From NCBI GenBank assembly GCA_023376005.1, contig CM042151.1:77791510-77855509 (forward strand): a stretch of 64,000 nucleotides of DNA, read 5' to 3'. Origin of the DNA: Doryteuthis pealeii (Eukaryota > Mollusca > Cephalopoda > Myopsida > Loliginidae). Position 1 is the stretch's first letter; every line of letters starts with the position of its first letter. The translations under genes and the position numbers were made by a program. Below, piece after piece: positions 1-12,605 of this stretch. A model generated the notes under the pieces. It searched no databases. It was not told the origin of the DNA and worked only from the letters and a program-made list of their open reading frames with translations.

Positions 1-504
1 ATTCAAAAGACCGCCAAACCACTAATTATTTCATTCAACTCAACGTTAACAATTACTGAACCAACTGGATATTTAATAAATAGACTTGACGTTTACGTAA
101 AGTAAAACTGATATTAAGCAAATCCGCACTTTGTGGAATTTTAGATTATTTTTTCTTTAATAACCATTCAGTTTACAGATTTTCTTTTGCTTACAAAAGA
201 TTCTAGTGCTACATTGTGAAAATTAATTTCTACAGAAAATGTGTACAAATCTATAGAAGAAATAAAATTACTCCCTCCAAAATATTGCAGCTCATATTCG
301 AAAGATCTTTCAACTCTAAATATGTTTAACGTCAATATGAAAAATTAGGTAAACAAAATAATATATTCTTTGACAGATTGGGACCGAAATGAACACTGTA
401 ATCGAGACATTTGCTTTTTAATATGTCGCTATATAATTTCTATTTCTTCTAATTTGATAATCGACTCATTTCTTTTTATCAAAACATTGATTCTTAATGA
501 GAGT
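1..504. other. AT-rich 5' flank of unit A
   Basis: No gene seen. This is AT-rich sequence, continuous with the repeat unit that follows. Phrases such as the one around 280-300 (a variant of the 'aaatattgcagctc' spacer) are not informative enough to assign. Confidence 0.4.
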
Positions 505-925
505 ATATCCCCCAAAGGGGCCACCAGCTGGCCGTGAGTGGCGAACCGTGATGCTTATGGATGGAACCCAGATGGATTAGCAGTTCGTGACATGCAACTC
601 AACATTTTATCCCTTACTTGGGCTGGACGGGCGGGCAGAGAGCCCCCTTCCGATCAATCGGCTGGTCACGTCAAGCTCTAGCACTAATATGATTTTCCCA
701 ACCGTATTAAGCTTATAGCAAGCCCCAACCCTTTTTATCATACAGGTGCTAGAAGTTAGTAGTTGATGATCTTCATGTCCTGGGAATGACGTTAAACTCT
801 ATCGGATGGTGAGGTTCCTGTTCTAGAGGTTCGGGGAATGTGGAGTTTCCCTTCATCACTATTGCTTGCTGGTCCACTCTGTAGTACCTGGTAGGGTTCC
901 ATCTATGGGTTATATAGAAAAAAGT
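505..925 (+). repeat. Dispersed module M, copy 1 (GC-richer repeat)
   Basis: A stretch of about 420 bp that recurs at 37402-37840 and 60465-60905, with a truncated copy at 49035-49215. Shared landmarks in order are GTGAGTGGCGAACC-like, CGGCTGGTCACGTCAAGC-like, CAAGCCCCAAC, GTCCTGGG..ATGACGTT, GGGAATGTGGAG and TCTATGGGTTA. It has no long ORF on either strand and no clear tRNA promoter. It looks like a non-autonomous dispersed repeat carried inside the zinc-finger repeat unit. The family is not recognised. Confidence 0.6.
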
Positions 926-1485
926 ATTTATAAAAAAAGAATTAAGAATGAATTTATTTCAAAACTTTGTCCCTATTAAATGACCCACTGTGGTTGATAT
1001 GCCGTAAAACAAAATAACACAAACCAAACTGATACATCCGGGTTAAAGGATATATTAAGAAGTTGTAGTAAGGTATATTCTCGTAGGTAAATAGAAACTG
1101 GTGGGTCGAGTAGCATACGTCTTCCGAGCAGTCGTCGTGGTAGTCTTGCTAGTAGGCTTGTAGTAGGCGCTTGTACCACCATAGTGTCGAATATTTATGG
1201 AGGACACTATCAAATCAGATTATAGTGAGGGGATAACTAGGCATTTACATATTCATTACATCAGAAAGCAAACCAAACTATAGAATATGTTTCTGTTTAG
1301 GTAATATTCTGCACAGATCCCAGTCTTTAGATTTGGGGACAAGACCCCTGCTCAAACAACTTTTAACCCAAATAAAATCCATAAATCTTATAAAATCTTG
1401 TAAACTGCAAAAAACAACACTTTATTGGTTCGATTATTTTAATCCATTTAAATATGAATTATTTAACTGACTTTTCATATGAAAA

Positions 1486-1690
1486 GAAAAATGGTACTCA
1501 CCTTTTCTGGAAACTAAAAATTTCTTTTTCCTGTGACGAGAATAAATACCGACTGAAGTATTGTCGGTATGATTGTTTAAAATTAGTTACGAAAATAAAA
1601 TATGGAATATTTCTGTATGTGTTAAGTGGAGGAAGCTATATTTATTGGAAAGATCTATGTTCTTTTAAATTCTTTCTGTGTTTATAAATT
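1486..1690 (-). repeat. Inverted copy of the exon-1/donor block (unit A)
   Basis: Read on the - strand, this segment matches the conserved exon-1 block at 2800-2995, including the phrase TTTCCAGAAAAGGTGAGTA around the splice donor. The two copies lie about 1.3 kb apart in opposite orientation. No other unit in the window shows this inversion. The + strand ORF across 1454-1687 is only the antisense of this block and is not a gene. Confidence 0.6.
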
Positions 1691-2180
1691 TAGATTTCTA
1701 TACATTCAAATTACCAAAGGAAACACTAAGCAAGAGAACTTAATAATGATGTAATGATCGGCAAAAATCATATAAAAGAGAGTTCAATCCTCATTATACC
1801 ATAAGTAACATTGAGACCTGTGTGTCACTGAAGGGGTAGGTTCTTACTCATCCATAGCAACATCAGAAGACGCATTTTAGTATCATATTAACAACTATCT
1901 TTAATTGGTTGGCGAATACAATTTGTTTCAACTGGTAAACTTCCCATATTATCACAAATTCCTTTATAGTCTGAGCAAACTTAGCAAAAAAAAAAAACAA
2001 ACAGGAACACCCCAGGATAATGCAACCAGGTCTGCAGGTTCATAAACAAAATTTCTAGCAGTTCAGGGGAGCCGACTGAAGATGTGTCATGAGGGGCATA
2101 GTTGGAGTTTTAAAAATTGAATTTGAAAAAAAAATAAAGAAGAACAAAACGAGTTTGAATGAAATGTTGAATACCCACCG
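1691..2180. other. Unit flank shared with 56390-56830
   Basis: No gene. The sequence around 1700-2020 (GAGAGTTCAATCCTCATTA, then GTAAGTAACAT, then TTTAGTATCATATTAA) recurs at about 56390-56700 downstream of copy D. It therefore belongs to the long repeat unit and is not unique DNA. Confidence 0.5.
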
Positions 2181-2350
2181 AGAATGAATAAAACAAAACG
2201 TCTTCGGCATAAAATAACCTAACAAGGGTTGACATGCCGTAAAATCTAACAAACTAACGAATGGTGCACCTATCATAGCTGGCGAGTGAATTGGATTATC
2301 TACCCGGATCTGCAACGGATTAGCAAAGAAACAAGTATGGCTATTAAGTT
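2181..2350 (+). repeat. Module N, copy 1
   Basis: A conserved segment of about 160 bp with AATAAAACAAAACGTCTTCG, then a variant of GGTTGACA, then ATCTACCCGGATCTGCAACG. It recurs at 37919-38070, 49320-49390, 60935-61090 and, shortened, at 28381-28450. Antisense ORFs here (for example 2055-2417 and 60885-61091) share residues such as LLQIRVD and FMPKTFCFIHSRW because the DNA is repeated. I do not call them genes. Confidence 0.55.
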
Positions 2351-2789
2351 TCACTGTATAATTCATCAGCAGGTTCTCTTCACCAAACATCTCAAATTTG
2401 ATGATGTTATGAAACAAAAGTTAAAGGCAATCAATTTTATTCACTCTAAAACTCTACACCACCAATAATTTTTACAGTTCTTGATAGACATCCAGGCTGA
2501 ATGAATAGACGTAATATATCAGGACGATATCTGCGACATGAAGGTAATAGTTTGCGTCTTCTGAGGTTCTAGTTCTGTAACTCTCTAAAGTGGAAAGACA
2601 CCCCTTCGACGCTACACTGACCTCGTGTAACATACGGTATAGGCTATGATGCAAAAAATAAAATAAATTGTTATTAGGCATAAGGCTGCTAGTATTGGGT
2701 GTCTAGTGAAGATCGAAATCGCTATTATATTATTTGTGAGGCCTGCTCGCTAACCATTGCATCCTAACAGGGTTATGCTGGTAAGTGCG

Positions 2790-2985
2790 TGTTATGTTAA
2801 TATGAGTTAAATTATGAATAATAGAAAATAGAACCATCCAATAAATATCGCTTCCTCTACTTACCACATTGAGAAATATTCTATATAATATTTTAGATTT
2901 ATATCGACAGTAAGTCACTACATTTCTCCAGTCGACATAAATTCTCGTTACAAGAGAAAGAAGAATTTTGCAGTTTCCAGAAAAG
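2790..2985 (+). other. Candidate non-coding exon 1 of zinc-finger copy A
   Basis: This block is conserved in all five units and ends in TTCCAGAAAAG|GTGAGT, a perfect 5' splice donor consensus with GT at 2986-2987. No long ORF crosses it, so it would be 5' UTR. The 5' limit of the exon is unknown. Conservation of the donor across copies whose coding parts are decaying supports a real exon, but no transcript evidence can be seen here. Confidence 0.5.
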
Positions 2986-5900
2986 GTGAGTACTACCAAA
3001 CATCATAGAAATATCTGATTTTTTTTTCGTATGTAACGTCTATCTCAAAATACGAAATATATCTAATTGTCCTCTTTACTATTTCCAATAATATTTATTA
3101 TGGCAGCTCGTTTCCAATTTATTTTAATTTTTTCATAATGACGTTAAACGTTCGTTAAAATTGTAAAATTTTTCGAAAATCTGTAGCAATATTTTTGGAG
3201 GGTGGGGGGGATCATTTTATTTCTGATATTTCTACTTACTGGCGGGGGAAATTAATTTGTATAAAGTCATGAATATTTTACAGGACTCGCATTTGTTCTG
3301 TAAGAGGATCAAATCTGTAAACAGAATATATTTTTCAATAACAAAACAATGTAAAATCCCACTAAGTGCGGCTTTGATAAATGACGGTTTTACTTTTAAG
3401 TACATCTAAATCTATTTACTTGTTGAAGTATCAGTTAATATTGTATTGAATATAATTCTTAATGGTCCACTGATAAATGAGTAAATCTAAAAACTGCTTG
3501 TTAAATACAGATTTACGCAGTTTTACATTTTAATAATGAAAAACTATTCTAATTTTATCGAGATATTAGTAGTTGAATAAATAATGACGTTAAAATTGTA
3601 AAATCTTGCGGAAAAGACTTAAAATATTTTTGGGTGGTTAAACTTATTTCGGATATTTCTACATACTGTCCGTTACCATTCTGTTAAATATAATGCTTAA
3701 TGGTTCAGTGATATTTTTTAATGATGGGGGGGGGGAGATATACTTGTACGGAATTGAGCATTAAAAGTTCCTGACTGACGCTGGGTTACTGAAAAATATA
3801 CAAATATCTCTTCTACGTAATAACGTACGTTTTTTTTCTGGGCATTACTGAAATGCTTCTGATAAAATCTCGATGCTTTAAGATTTAAACATAAACAGAT
3901 TTATTCAGTTTTACCTTTTTTGTAATGAAAAAAAAATCTAAATTTTATCGAGATTTTAAAAGTTGACTTTGGAATTTAAAGGATATAATTGTATATAAAT
4001 TTAATTGTAGACGCTCATTTTGGTGAGGACTACTTTGTTTTATTTAAATGAGGGGATTAATTCTTTTATTATTAATTTTATGGAAGAACATTTTAAAAAA
4101 AATATTTTTTACGATCTTTTGAAATCATTTAAAGTAGGGACTGGCAAACGGAGCCTAAAATTCGTTTTTGACAAAATGACTTTAGCCCCCCTACAGAAAA
4201 TAATTTACCAAAAATCAGGAAATTATCGGATTTTAATGAAATTTCAGTGTTTATGTATCAATGAATGATCTTTATAATGCATTATTTATTTTATTTCAAA
4301 ACTTTCTCATTTTTTTCAGGTCACTTAATTTTGACCCCCCCCCCCGTATGTTGGGGGCGTAAAATGTTCTGCGAGTTGGTCATTTTCGATACTAATTACA
4401 GATAAAAGACCGAAGTTATGAATAGAAACAAAAAAAAATTTTACGGTGGCTTTTCTATGAGAAAATAAGTACCGAAAAATAAAATGTAAAAAATAATAAA
4501 TAATTTTTTGGAGATTTCTTTTTTACTCATTTCGATAATTATTTAATTGGCTATTATTTTATAAAAGAAAAAATTATACATCGATGTTTTTTCTGCTTAA
4601 AAAGGGGAGGGGGTACATTTTCAATCGAGTTTTTCTTCAAAACTTATTACTTTTGGCGCCTAATATAAGGTTTGCATTAAGTAGATATCTATTTTTAGAA
4701 TCTAAAAATATAACATTTTAAACTTAACATCAGGATTTTCATATTTTATATATAATTTAGTATTTTTGCTATGAAAAATGTAAAGTTTTGAAATAAAATA
4801 ACTGATGCATTATAAAATTCATTAATTGTTAAATCAATACTGAAAATTTCATTAAAATCGGATAATTACCTGATTTTTGGTAAATTCTTTTTTTTTCATC
4901 CCAAATGTTACGTTAAAATTGTAAACAAGCGCCTAAAACCATTGAAAAACAGCCAAAATGGCGTCGGCGAACAAAATTGACCAAAACAAATACTTTTAAA
5001 TCTTTTAAAATTAAACTGCATATGTAATGATATTTTTCTTTTTTAATGATGGTTATTATGGTACTACTGATCGATTTAGACAAAGTTTAACCTTAAATAA
5101 TTTAATTATTTAATTTGCTTTTAAAATTCCTAGCAGATGACAAATTTGCCTATCGCTAATTTAAAGTAACTTAATGATTTTAGAGTTTTAAAAGTTGAAT
5201 CTGAAATTTGAATGAAATGATTGCTTTTTGTTTTTTACATTTTTTTTTCAATTTACTTAATTACTTTTTTCAAGTTATTTACAATTTTGTTTTACAACGT
5301 TTTGCAATCATTTAGAGAATTTCATAATTCACTCTTCCCAGAACTTAACAAGATTTTAAACAACTGCTTAACATGCCTATTGCATACAGGGAATTGGATA
5401 AACTCACTTTTCTAAAGAAAACGATTGAGGAAATAAAATTAATTATTGGAATAAACATAAAAATCATGTCAATGAAAATAATCAAGATGTATATCGTGTT
5501 AAAGGCACTCTAATGAAGATCGTTTAGAAAAAAAATTGAATTTAATAAACGTCAAACGTTTTTATTTTTTGCAGTATACATCACGATTTTAATTTTTTTC
5601 CCTGTTGAAATATTGATAAAATCTAAAGTATTTATCATTATCATCATACACATTTAATTATTAATGTCGTTTATAAATTTGCCTCCTCTTTTCTCGGGCA
5701 TCTCAATTGTTAATATTTTTGGACGTCTATGATTAAAAGGGAATTCATTTTTATATCAACTAGCAAATATATGCCCTTCAATGTGCAAGTATTTAATTTT
5801 TAATGTAATAACATCTCATATTAAATTAGAAAGTCTAAGGAAACTAAATAAGAATGCAGATAAAAATATTTTAAATCGAGTGGGATATAATCGAAAAATA

Positions 5901-6329
5901 GAACTAAAAATCACTTTTCCATCACTACTGTCTTTCAATGCTAAATCTTTCTAATTTAACTGTTTAATTAAAATAGGAAGTAAAGAATAAAATTAAACTT
6001 ATTTCTTCTTGTTAATGGATTTCTTTTAAGATCTACCTCGAGAATTTTACTAAGATTCCTTAAGATTAAACCAAACAATTAGAATCAATAATACTAAGCA
6101 CACATTTACTAAAAACTCATTTTTAATACCAATATGTAAATTATAGTCCTAATCGTATCTGTAGTGCGAGTAAAAGAAAGTAAAGTACAAAGAAAAATGA
6201 AAGTTTGAGATTTATAAGCGAAATCGCTGAACTTTTATTAAAATTATTAGTGAATTTGTCTTTTTATATGTAACATGTAAAAGAAATAATGTAATTATCC
6301 TATTCCTTCTTTTTAAACTTTTATTGCAG
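2986..6329 (+). other. Intron of copy A (3.34 kb)
   Basis: AT-rich sequence between the donor at 2986 and the acceptor TTTTATTGCAG ending at 6329. It aligns along its length with the introns of B to E, sharing phrases such as GGATATAATTGTATATAAATTTAATTGTAGACGC-type sequence near 3985 and GAAAGTCTAAGG near 5830. Several G-runs (3205-3215, 3725-3735) and a C-run (4335-4345) occur. Short ORFs at 4020-4268 and 5221-5415 show no family resemblance. Confidence 0.55.
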
Positions 6330-9230
6330 GATTGACGTCAAAATATACCCCCCAGTAAACTTCAGCAGATCCAAAAACGTCTAATTGAATATTTTTTTTG
6401 TGACTGAGAAGGCTGCATACGAGTATTTATGTTAAATATCTAAAGCAAACTCTGCTGAGGAAAACCCAATTCTGACCAAAAACGAAGTTAATTTAAAGGA
6501 AACAGCAGCAAGACTTAAAGAAATTAAAAGCGATGGAGAAAAAAATTAAATTGGATGAATTAGAATGCAAAGAATGTGACAAAATATTCAAGTATAAATC
6601 GACCAACTTGAACATGTGTGCTCACAGAGTAGAGAATGGCCATTTCCATGTAATTTATGTCATAAGTCTTTTAAATATAAATTTCAGCTTCTTCAACATA
6701 GGAATACACACCACGAAAATAAGTTTTTTCTATGTAGTAAGTGCAATAAATCATTTAAAAGTAAACTCGGTCGTGATGCTCATGAGTTAAATCACAACAA
6801 TAAGAACGAATCAGAGAGGGATCGACATGCCGTCGTGCACAGTGAAGATGTGTGTTCACAGAGTAGAGAATGGCCATTTCCATGCAATGTATGTCATCAG
6901 TCTTTTAAATATAAATTTCAGCTTCTTCAACATCGGTTAATACACAAAGGAAATAAATCTGTTAAAAGTGTACTCGATCGTGATGCTCACGAGTTAAATC
7001 ACAACAATAAGCATTCCTGTACATATAGTAAGTGCAATAAAACGTTTAAAACAAAACTAGAACTGGATCAACATGCCGTCGTACACAAGGAAGATAGGCC
7101 ATTTGTTGTGATGTGTGCACTGAGACGTTTAAAAAACCATCACACCTGGATCAACATGCCCTCGTGTACAGTGAAGATAGGCCATTTGTATGTGAGGTGT
7201 GTACGAAGACTTCTAAAACAAAACCAGACCTGGATCAAAATAAGATGTTTAAAACAAAACGAGAACTGGATCAACATGCCATCGTGCACAATGAAGATAG
7301 GAAATTTGTAAGTGAGGTGTGCACTAAGAGTTTTAAAACAGAAGGAGAACTGCATCAACATGCCGTCGTGCACAGTGAAGATAGCCATTTGTAAGTGATG
7401 TCTGGTCTTGAATACAGAACTAGAACTGGATCATCATGCCGTCGTACACAGTGATGATAAGTCTTTTGTATGTGATGTATGCGCTAATACTTTTAATACA
7501 GAACTAGAACTGGATCAACATGTAATCGTGCACAGTGAAGATAGGCCATTTATATATGAGGTGTGCACTGAGGCATTTAAAAGAAAATCACACCTGGATC
7601 GACATGCCTCCGTGCACATTAAAGATAGGCCATTTGCATGTGAGGTATGTCCTAAGTTTTTTAAAACAAAACAAGAGTTGCATGAACATGCCATCATACA
7701 CAATAAGCAGAGGCCGTTTGTATGTAAGGTGTGTCCTGAGATTACTAAAACAAAACAAGGGTGGCATCAACATGCCGCCATACACAATAAGGAGAGGCCA
7801 TTTGTATGTGATGTGTCTACTAAGACTTTTAAATCAAAACTTGTACTGGATCTACAAGCCATCATGCACAGTGGAGATAGGCCATTTGTATGTGATGTGT
7901 GCACTGAGGCGTTTGAAAGAAAATCACAACTGGATCAACATGCCTCCGTGCACAGTAGAAATAGGCCATTTGTATGTGATGTGTGTACTAAGACTTTTAA
8001 AACAAAATGGGAACTGGATCAACATGCCCCCGTGCACAGTGAAGTTAGCCCATTTGCATGTGATGTGTGCATTCAGACATTTAAAACAAATCTACTACTG
8101 GATCAAGATGCCGTCTTACGCAATGGAGATATGCCATTTGTATGTGATGTGTGTACTAAAACTTAAAAAACGAGAAGTGGATCAACATGCCGTCGTACAC
8201 AGGGAACATAGGCCATTTGTATGTGAGGTGTGCACTAAGACTTTTAAAACAAAACATGTAAGATGTGACATTTAAAAGAAAATTTGAACTGAGTCTGCAT
8301 GTCGCCAAACACAATGAAGATAGGACATTTATATCGGAGGTTTGCACTATAAAAATTTGATAAGGATCGATATCCCATCGTAAAAACAAAGATGGACGAT
8401 TTATATCTGATTTGTGCACTACGACTTCAGGAAAAATCCCAAACTTGATTAACATGCCCTCGTACACGCAGAGGATCTCAATTCCCAAGACGTTGCACAC
8501 ACAAAGAATACTTTGTTTATATATAAGATATGTAATACAGCTTTTGCCACACAATCAAATCTTGCTAGCCATATACATATACACACCGATGAAATGCCTT
8601 AAATATGACAGCGAGCGTCACAATTTGTATCTACGTAGAATTCGATATCTAAATTGAAATTCCTAAATTTGGTGCATAATTTGGTGCATAATTTGGTGCA
8701 TCTTAAATAAGAAGATATTTCAGAACAGCCATTCTATTTTTACTTATTCTCCTCCTTTGTTTCTAAATTACTTAAAATATTTCATTGAAATTTTAAAAAC
8801 TTCATAAACATCAGGTTTGCAGGGTTCTGCCTTGCGAATAAACATTTAATTTGTAAATATTTATCAGGTTTTACTTTGTATGACATGAGAGAATAATATC
8901 TGAAACGACATGAATCATAGTGATCACTTATCAAAACATACAAGGAATAATTTGTTTATATAAATTCTTGAGAGCCATATACGTATAGACAACGAGGAAA
9001 TGCCTTAAATATGTAATAAGTGCAATATTCGCTTTTGTTATAGTGATCACTTATCAAAACATTAGCTTTTCACTGATGAAGGTCCAGAACTGAAACCTCC
9101 CGATTTATTCGAACACCAAAAGTTTAGAGTAAGCGTTTTACCTTATTGAATCATATAAATATAATTGGAAAACAAAGAAATAATTGGTAAAGTTTTTCCA
9201 GATTTCATTACAATTAGAATTGATATCAAC
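6330..9230 (+). pseudogene. C2H2 zinc-finger gene copy A (decayed)
   Basis: The exon opens after a TTGCAG acceptor. ATG at 6533 starts MEKKIKLDELECKECDKIF, the family N-terminus. A one-base deletion near 6600 shifts the frame, and fingers resume from about 6608 (LEH, then CSQSREWPFPC). Further breaks lie near 7105, at 7394 (stop TAA) and at 8164 (stop). About 18 finger repeats of 28 residues remain. The best, at 7408-8166, read C-x2-C-x12-H-x3-H with RPFVCDVCTKTFKTK-type cores and SEDRPF linkers in place of TGEKPF. After the last full finger, frame-shifted relics of two more fingers (near 8500-8590 and 9010-9050) and of the C-terminal tail (9070-9225) persist. The family binds nucleic acid through zinc-held fingers, but this copy cannot make a full protein without several corrections. 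Confidence 0.8.
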
Positions 9231-9760
9231 CAAGTAATACAACAGAAGTTACTTTTCTTAGATTTTAATATTTTAATCCTTTCCCCTCTCATCTAAGTAA
9301 ATTCTTTTTTTTCAAATTCACCCAATATCAGAACATAGAAAAGTCAGTCAAAAATCTGCTCTTAGTTTTGAAGGAATTAGATTTTTTTTGGTTTTTCAAA
9401 TGATATATCTCCCATATTTTCTACGTATTGTATATATTCGACACAATGCGCGTCACAATTTGTATCTATGTAGAATTCGATACCTAAATTGAAATTCATG
9501 ATTTTTGGTGTATACCCTCTTATATTAGAAGATATTTTTGAACAGCCATTTTATCTTTTACTTATTCTCACCCTTTTTTTTCTAAATTATCTAAAATATT
9601 TCATATAAATTTTAAAAACTTCATACACATCAGAATGTTTGCAGGGTTCTGCCTTCCGAATAAACATTTATTTTGTAAATATTTATCAGTTTTTACTTTG
9701 TATGACACGATAGAATAATATCTGAAACGATATGAAAATAGAAGAAATAATGTAAGAAGA
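8640..9760 (+). repeat. Local direct duplication in the 3' flank of copy A
   Basis: The segment from GTAGAATTCGATA through AATAAACATTTAATTTGTAAA to GAATAATATCTGAAACGA appears twice, at about 8630-8910 and 9468-9735. Units B, C and D have it once (near 34610-34900, 44110-44380 and 55560-55880). Copy A also has a small triplication of ATAATTTGGTGC at 8671-8702. Confidence 0.55.
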
Positions 9761-10440
9761 TAGTGATCCGCCATGTTTTAAATATGGGCTATCGTTTTTG
9801 TCTTGAATCAGCAATCGAAATCTCGGCTTTTCATTTTCGAACTACGATCCCCGTGGAAAAAGTGCGTAAAACGTTGTATGTATGTGATTATTTGAAAAAA
9901 AATTCGTTACATGTGCAGAGAGGGAAGGATATGATGTAGAGAATATACTTTCCTTTGATAAATGGTTTGTTTAAGGATAATTGCCGTGTGCAGAAATGAA
10001 TTAATTATAGAGGGGTATGATTGAGGAAGAAAGATATTCATGTCTGCTTTTAGAAATAATATTCATCAACTTTTAGAAATAATCATTTCTAAAATATTTC
10101 TTATAATAAACCTTAATATATTTATGTATTTTGTTTGAATTAAAACTCTTAAGGGGAGTGGAATTTAACCAACACCTAGAGTTTAGTATTTCTTAATTTA
10201 ACAGATATATACGTGTGGTATCATACGCTCGCGTTTTACGAACAATAGACTCGCGTACACAGGCTACATTAATTGTGATTTAACACCCCCGTCATTTTGT
10301 ATATGAGTTTGGTTTATCTAAATAAAGCTTAATACTTCTCTTCTAAGTCTGGTTTTACTTTATTACAATTTGAATATAATATTAAATAATATAAATGTAT
10401 CATTCGAATAAATCCTTAATTTAACACACACTCACACACA
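9761..10440 (+). repeat. 3' module of the unit (copy 1)
   Basis: Sequence at 10140-10380 (ACCTAGAGTTTAGTATTTC, CGCTCGCGTTTTACGA, ACACAGGCTACATTAAT, CTAAATAAAGCTTAATACTT) recurs at 46125-46340 and 57425-57630. AATAAA at 10320 could serve as a poly(A) signal, but nothing ties it to a transcript. It is followed by a short CA/CT microsatellite at 10425-10452. Confidence 0.5.
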
Positions 10441-11125
10441 ATCTCTCTCTCATATAAAATAAGATAAATATCTTATTATAATGGAGATTGTGTGTTTTTC
10501 TGTCTGTAACCGAAACTATATTCCTACTCAAGTCACAATTCTCTTAGTTATTGACATCACATTCTCCATGATTTTATTTTTTATCTAAACCTCAATTATT
10601 AATAAAATTAACTTACATTATTAATACTGTTAACTATGTCTACATATTGACAACATGCAATTATATTTATATATACAACAAAATAGTGGTTTACAGTGTG
10701 AACGAGAAGGCTAATTTGCATATTAATATTTAAAAATCAAATTTAATAAATATGTGGTTAGTATTATTGATTTCTAACTGTTTGGTTTTATTTTAATGAA
10801 TATAAGCAAAAATCTCTTCAATGAATCTTAAATGAAATCCATTAACAAGATAAAATAACTCATTTTATTCTTCACTTCCTCTTTTAACTAAATACTTAAA
10901 TTAGAAAAAATAACAATGAAAGACGAGAGTGATGGAAGAGTAAGTTTCAGTTGTTCCATTTTTTATTATACTCCCTCTGTTTCAAATCTTTTATTATACC
11001 CCCCTCTGTTTCAAATCTTTTTTATCTGTATTCTTATTTAGTTTCATTAGCCTTTCTAATTTAATACAATATTTTATTACATTAAAACTTAAATACTTGC
11101 ACCCGGAGGGTGCATATATTTGCTA
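10441..11125 (-). repeat. Inverted copy of the family intron segment
   Basis: Read on the - strand, 11120 down to 10462 matches the intron 3' half of the zinc-finger family. The order is TAGCAAATATATGC, TTTTAATGTAATAA, AAATTAGAAAG..CTAA, AACTAAATAAGAAT, a variant of ACTTACTTTTCCATCA, AGGAAGTGAAGAATAAAAT and AATCTCCATTATAATAAG. The + strand equivalents are 5760-6160 in A and about 40960-41500 in C. It contains CT-rich duplicated phrases (TATACTCCCTCTGTTTCAAATC, about 10967-11020). No gene. Confidence 0.65.
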
Positions 11126-11786
11126 GTAATATTAAAAAAAAAACAAAATAGAATCTAGCAGGCTCTATAATTACACTTTTTAATAAAATTAATTTCATTC
11201 TAAGCTCCCAAATCAAACACACACATATTAACGTATATGAACAAGGTACGCACGCAAACAGAAAACACACAACCTACAAATAACATACATACTCACATAC
11301 ACACGGTGTCGGGTGATTTTGATAGACAGTAAATTTACACACCCGCACCCATAAACAATCAAACGATATCTGGAATGTTAATCTCAGACAAATTAATATA
11401 AAGTAAAAAAGAGATCAGATGGTCCTGTTAGTAAAAAAAAAAAACAACAACAAAAAAAAAAACATGCTTAGAGGGCGAGCCAAATCTGGAATAGTAATTA
11501 ATTAAAAGAAAGCAAATGAACAGTCACACAAACATAAACGCGCACACTTACACTTACACACAACACATAAACAAGCCACCCCCCCCCCCCCCCGAATTTG
11601 GAAGACATGAGACAGAACAAATGAACAGCCACTAGCAACAACTTCAGTTCTAGTGATCTTCTGCAGAAGGGATGTTTTATCTCAAAATATTGAGAATAAA
11701 TCACAGGTTAACAAGCAACACCACAGTTACCTTCTTTTTTCTTTACACTTGCATTGTGATAGCCTTCAAAACCAACCAACAAACCA
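11126..11786. other. Spacer with CA-rich and homopolymer tracts
   Basis: No gene seen. It holds A-runs (11435-11462), a 14-base C-run at about 11580-11593 and several ACACAC patches. It marks the start of the island that interrupts the zinc-finger array. Confidence 0.4.
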
Positions 11787-11820
<34 letters not shown>

Positions 11821-11853
11821 ATGTATATATAAATAAATAAGAATATATATACA

Positions 11854-11892
<39 letters not shown>

Positions 11893-11923
11893 ATATATAT
11901 AAATACATATTTATATAAATACA

Positions 11924-11964
<41 letters not shown>

Positions 11965-12028
11965 ATATATATAAATACATATTTATATAAGTACATGTGT
12001 GTGTGCATATATATATATATATGTATAT
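11787..12028. repeat. AT/TG microsatellite array with a longer sub-repeat
   Basis: (TA)n and (TG)n blocks. A longer unit of roughly 70 bp (TATATATGTGTGTATATATATAAATACATATTTATATA-type) is repeated about 2 to 3 times. Translated ORFs here are low-complexity Tyr/Ile/Thr/His and are not genes. Confidence 0.85.
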
Positions 12029-12503
12029 GGTGATTGCCACTTCTTCGCTGAAGAAGGCCATTTCTACAAGTAGTTCGGTTGTGAGCACGCAGAGGGCCCA
12101 CTGGGCCAAATTTGATTTTATGTTCCCTGTCACACATTTTTTTTGGAAGGGGGGTGCCTTTTGCTCGTACCTGGAAGGGGTGGGCTAAATTTTCAAGTTG
12201 CCATTGGTTATTTAAACAAAAAGAAATGAAATTAATATTCTTTACATGTCACAGAAATTAACATTCAAAATTACTAACGAATAAAAAAAAATTAAGTAAT
12301 AAAACGAAATTAATTTCACAATTCAGAAAACGAATGTATAACTTACCGACATCGAATCAACATTCTGTTGAAAACTACGAGTTTAAGGAGATAACTGGCA
12401 CGTCATGTTCGGATGTTTTTTTGTTTTTAAAAAAAAATAAGCAATAGCCACTACAAAGTTTAGTCCACCCCCTCTCCTGTCAGGTCTTAGCAAAAGGAAA
12501 AAA
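12029..12503. other. Unassigned sequence between two AT arrays
   Basis: This begins with a hairpin-forming CTTCTTCGCTGAAGAAG (about 12040-12056) directly after the array, then GGCCATTTCTACAAGTAG and a GGGCCCACTGGGCC palindrome near 12095. It resembles the end of a dispersed element. It has CTGAAGA but no matching GAAA, so I do not call a ribozyme. The rest is plain AT-rich DNA. Confidence 0.35.
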
Positions 12504-12518
12504 ATATGTATATATATC

Positions 12519-12563
<45 letters not shown>

Positions 12564-12605
12564 GTATATATATATACATATGTATACATATATGTATATA
12601 CATAT
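12504..12605. repeat. TATACATATGTATA-type microsatellite
   Basis: About 100 bp of self-complementary TATATACACATATGTATA repeats. Confidence 0.85.

Noticed and set aside
2055..2417. Antisense protein shared at 2055, 37818, 49164 and 60885 (residues FMPKTFCFIHSRW)
   Set aside because: The frames start and stop at different places and the similarity follows the duplicated DNA. There is no sign of protein-level constraint.
12036..12095. CTGAAGA beside a perfect hairpin after the first AT array
   Set aside because: No GAAA at a usable distance on either strand.
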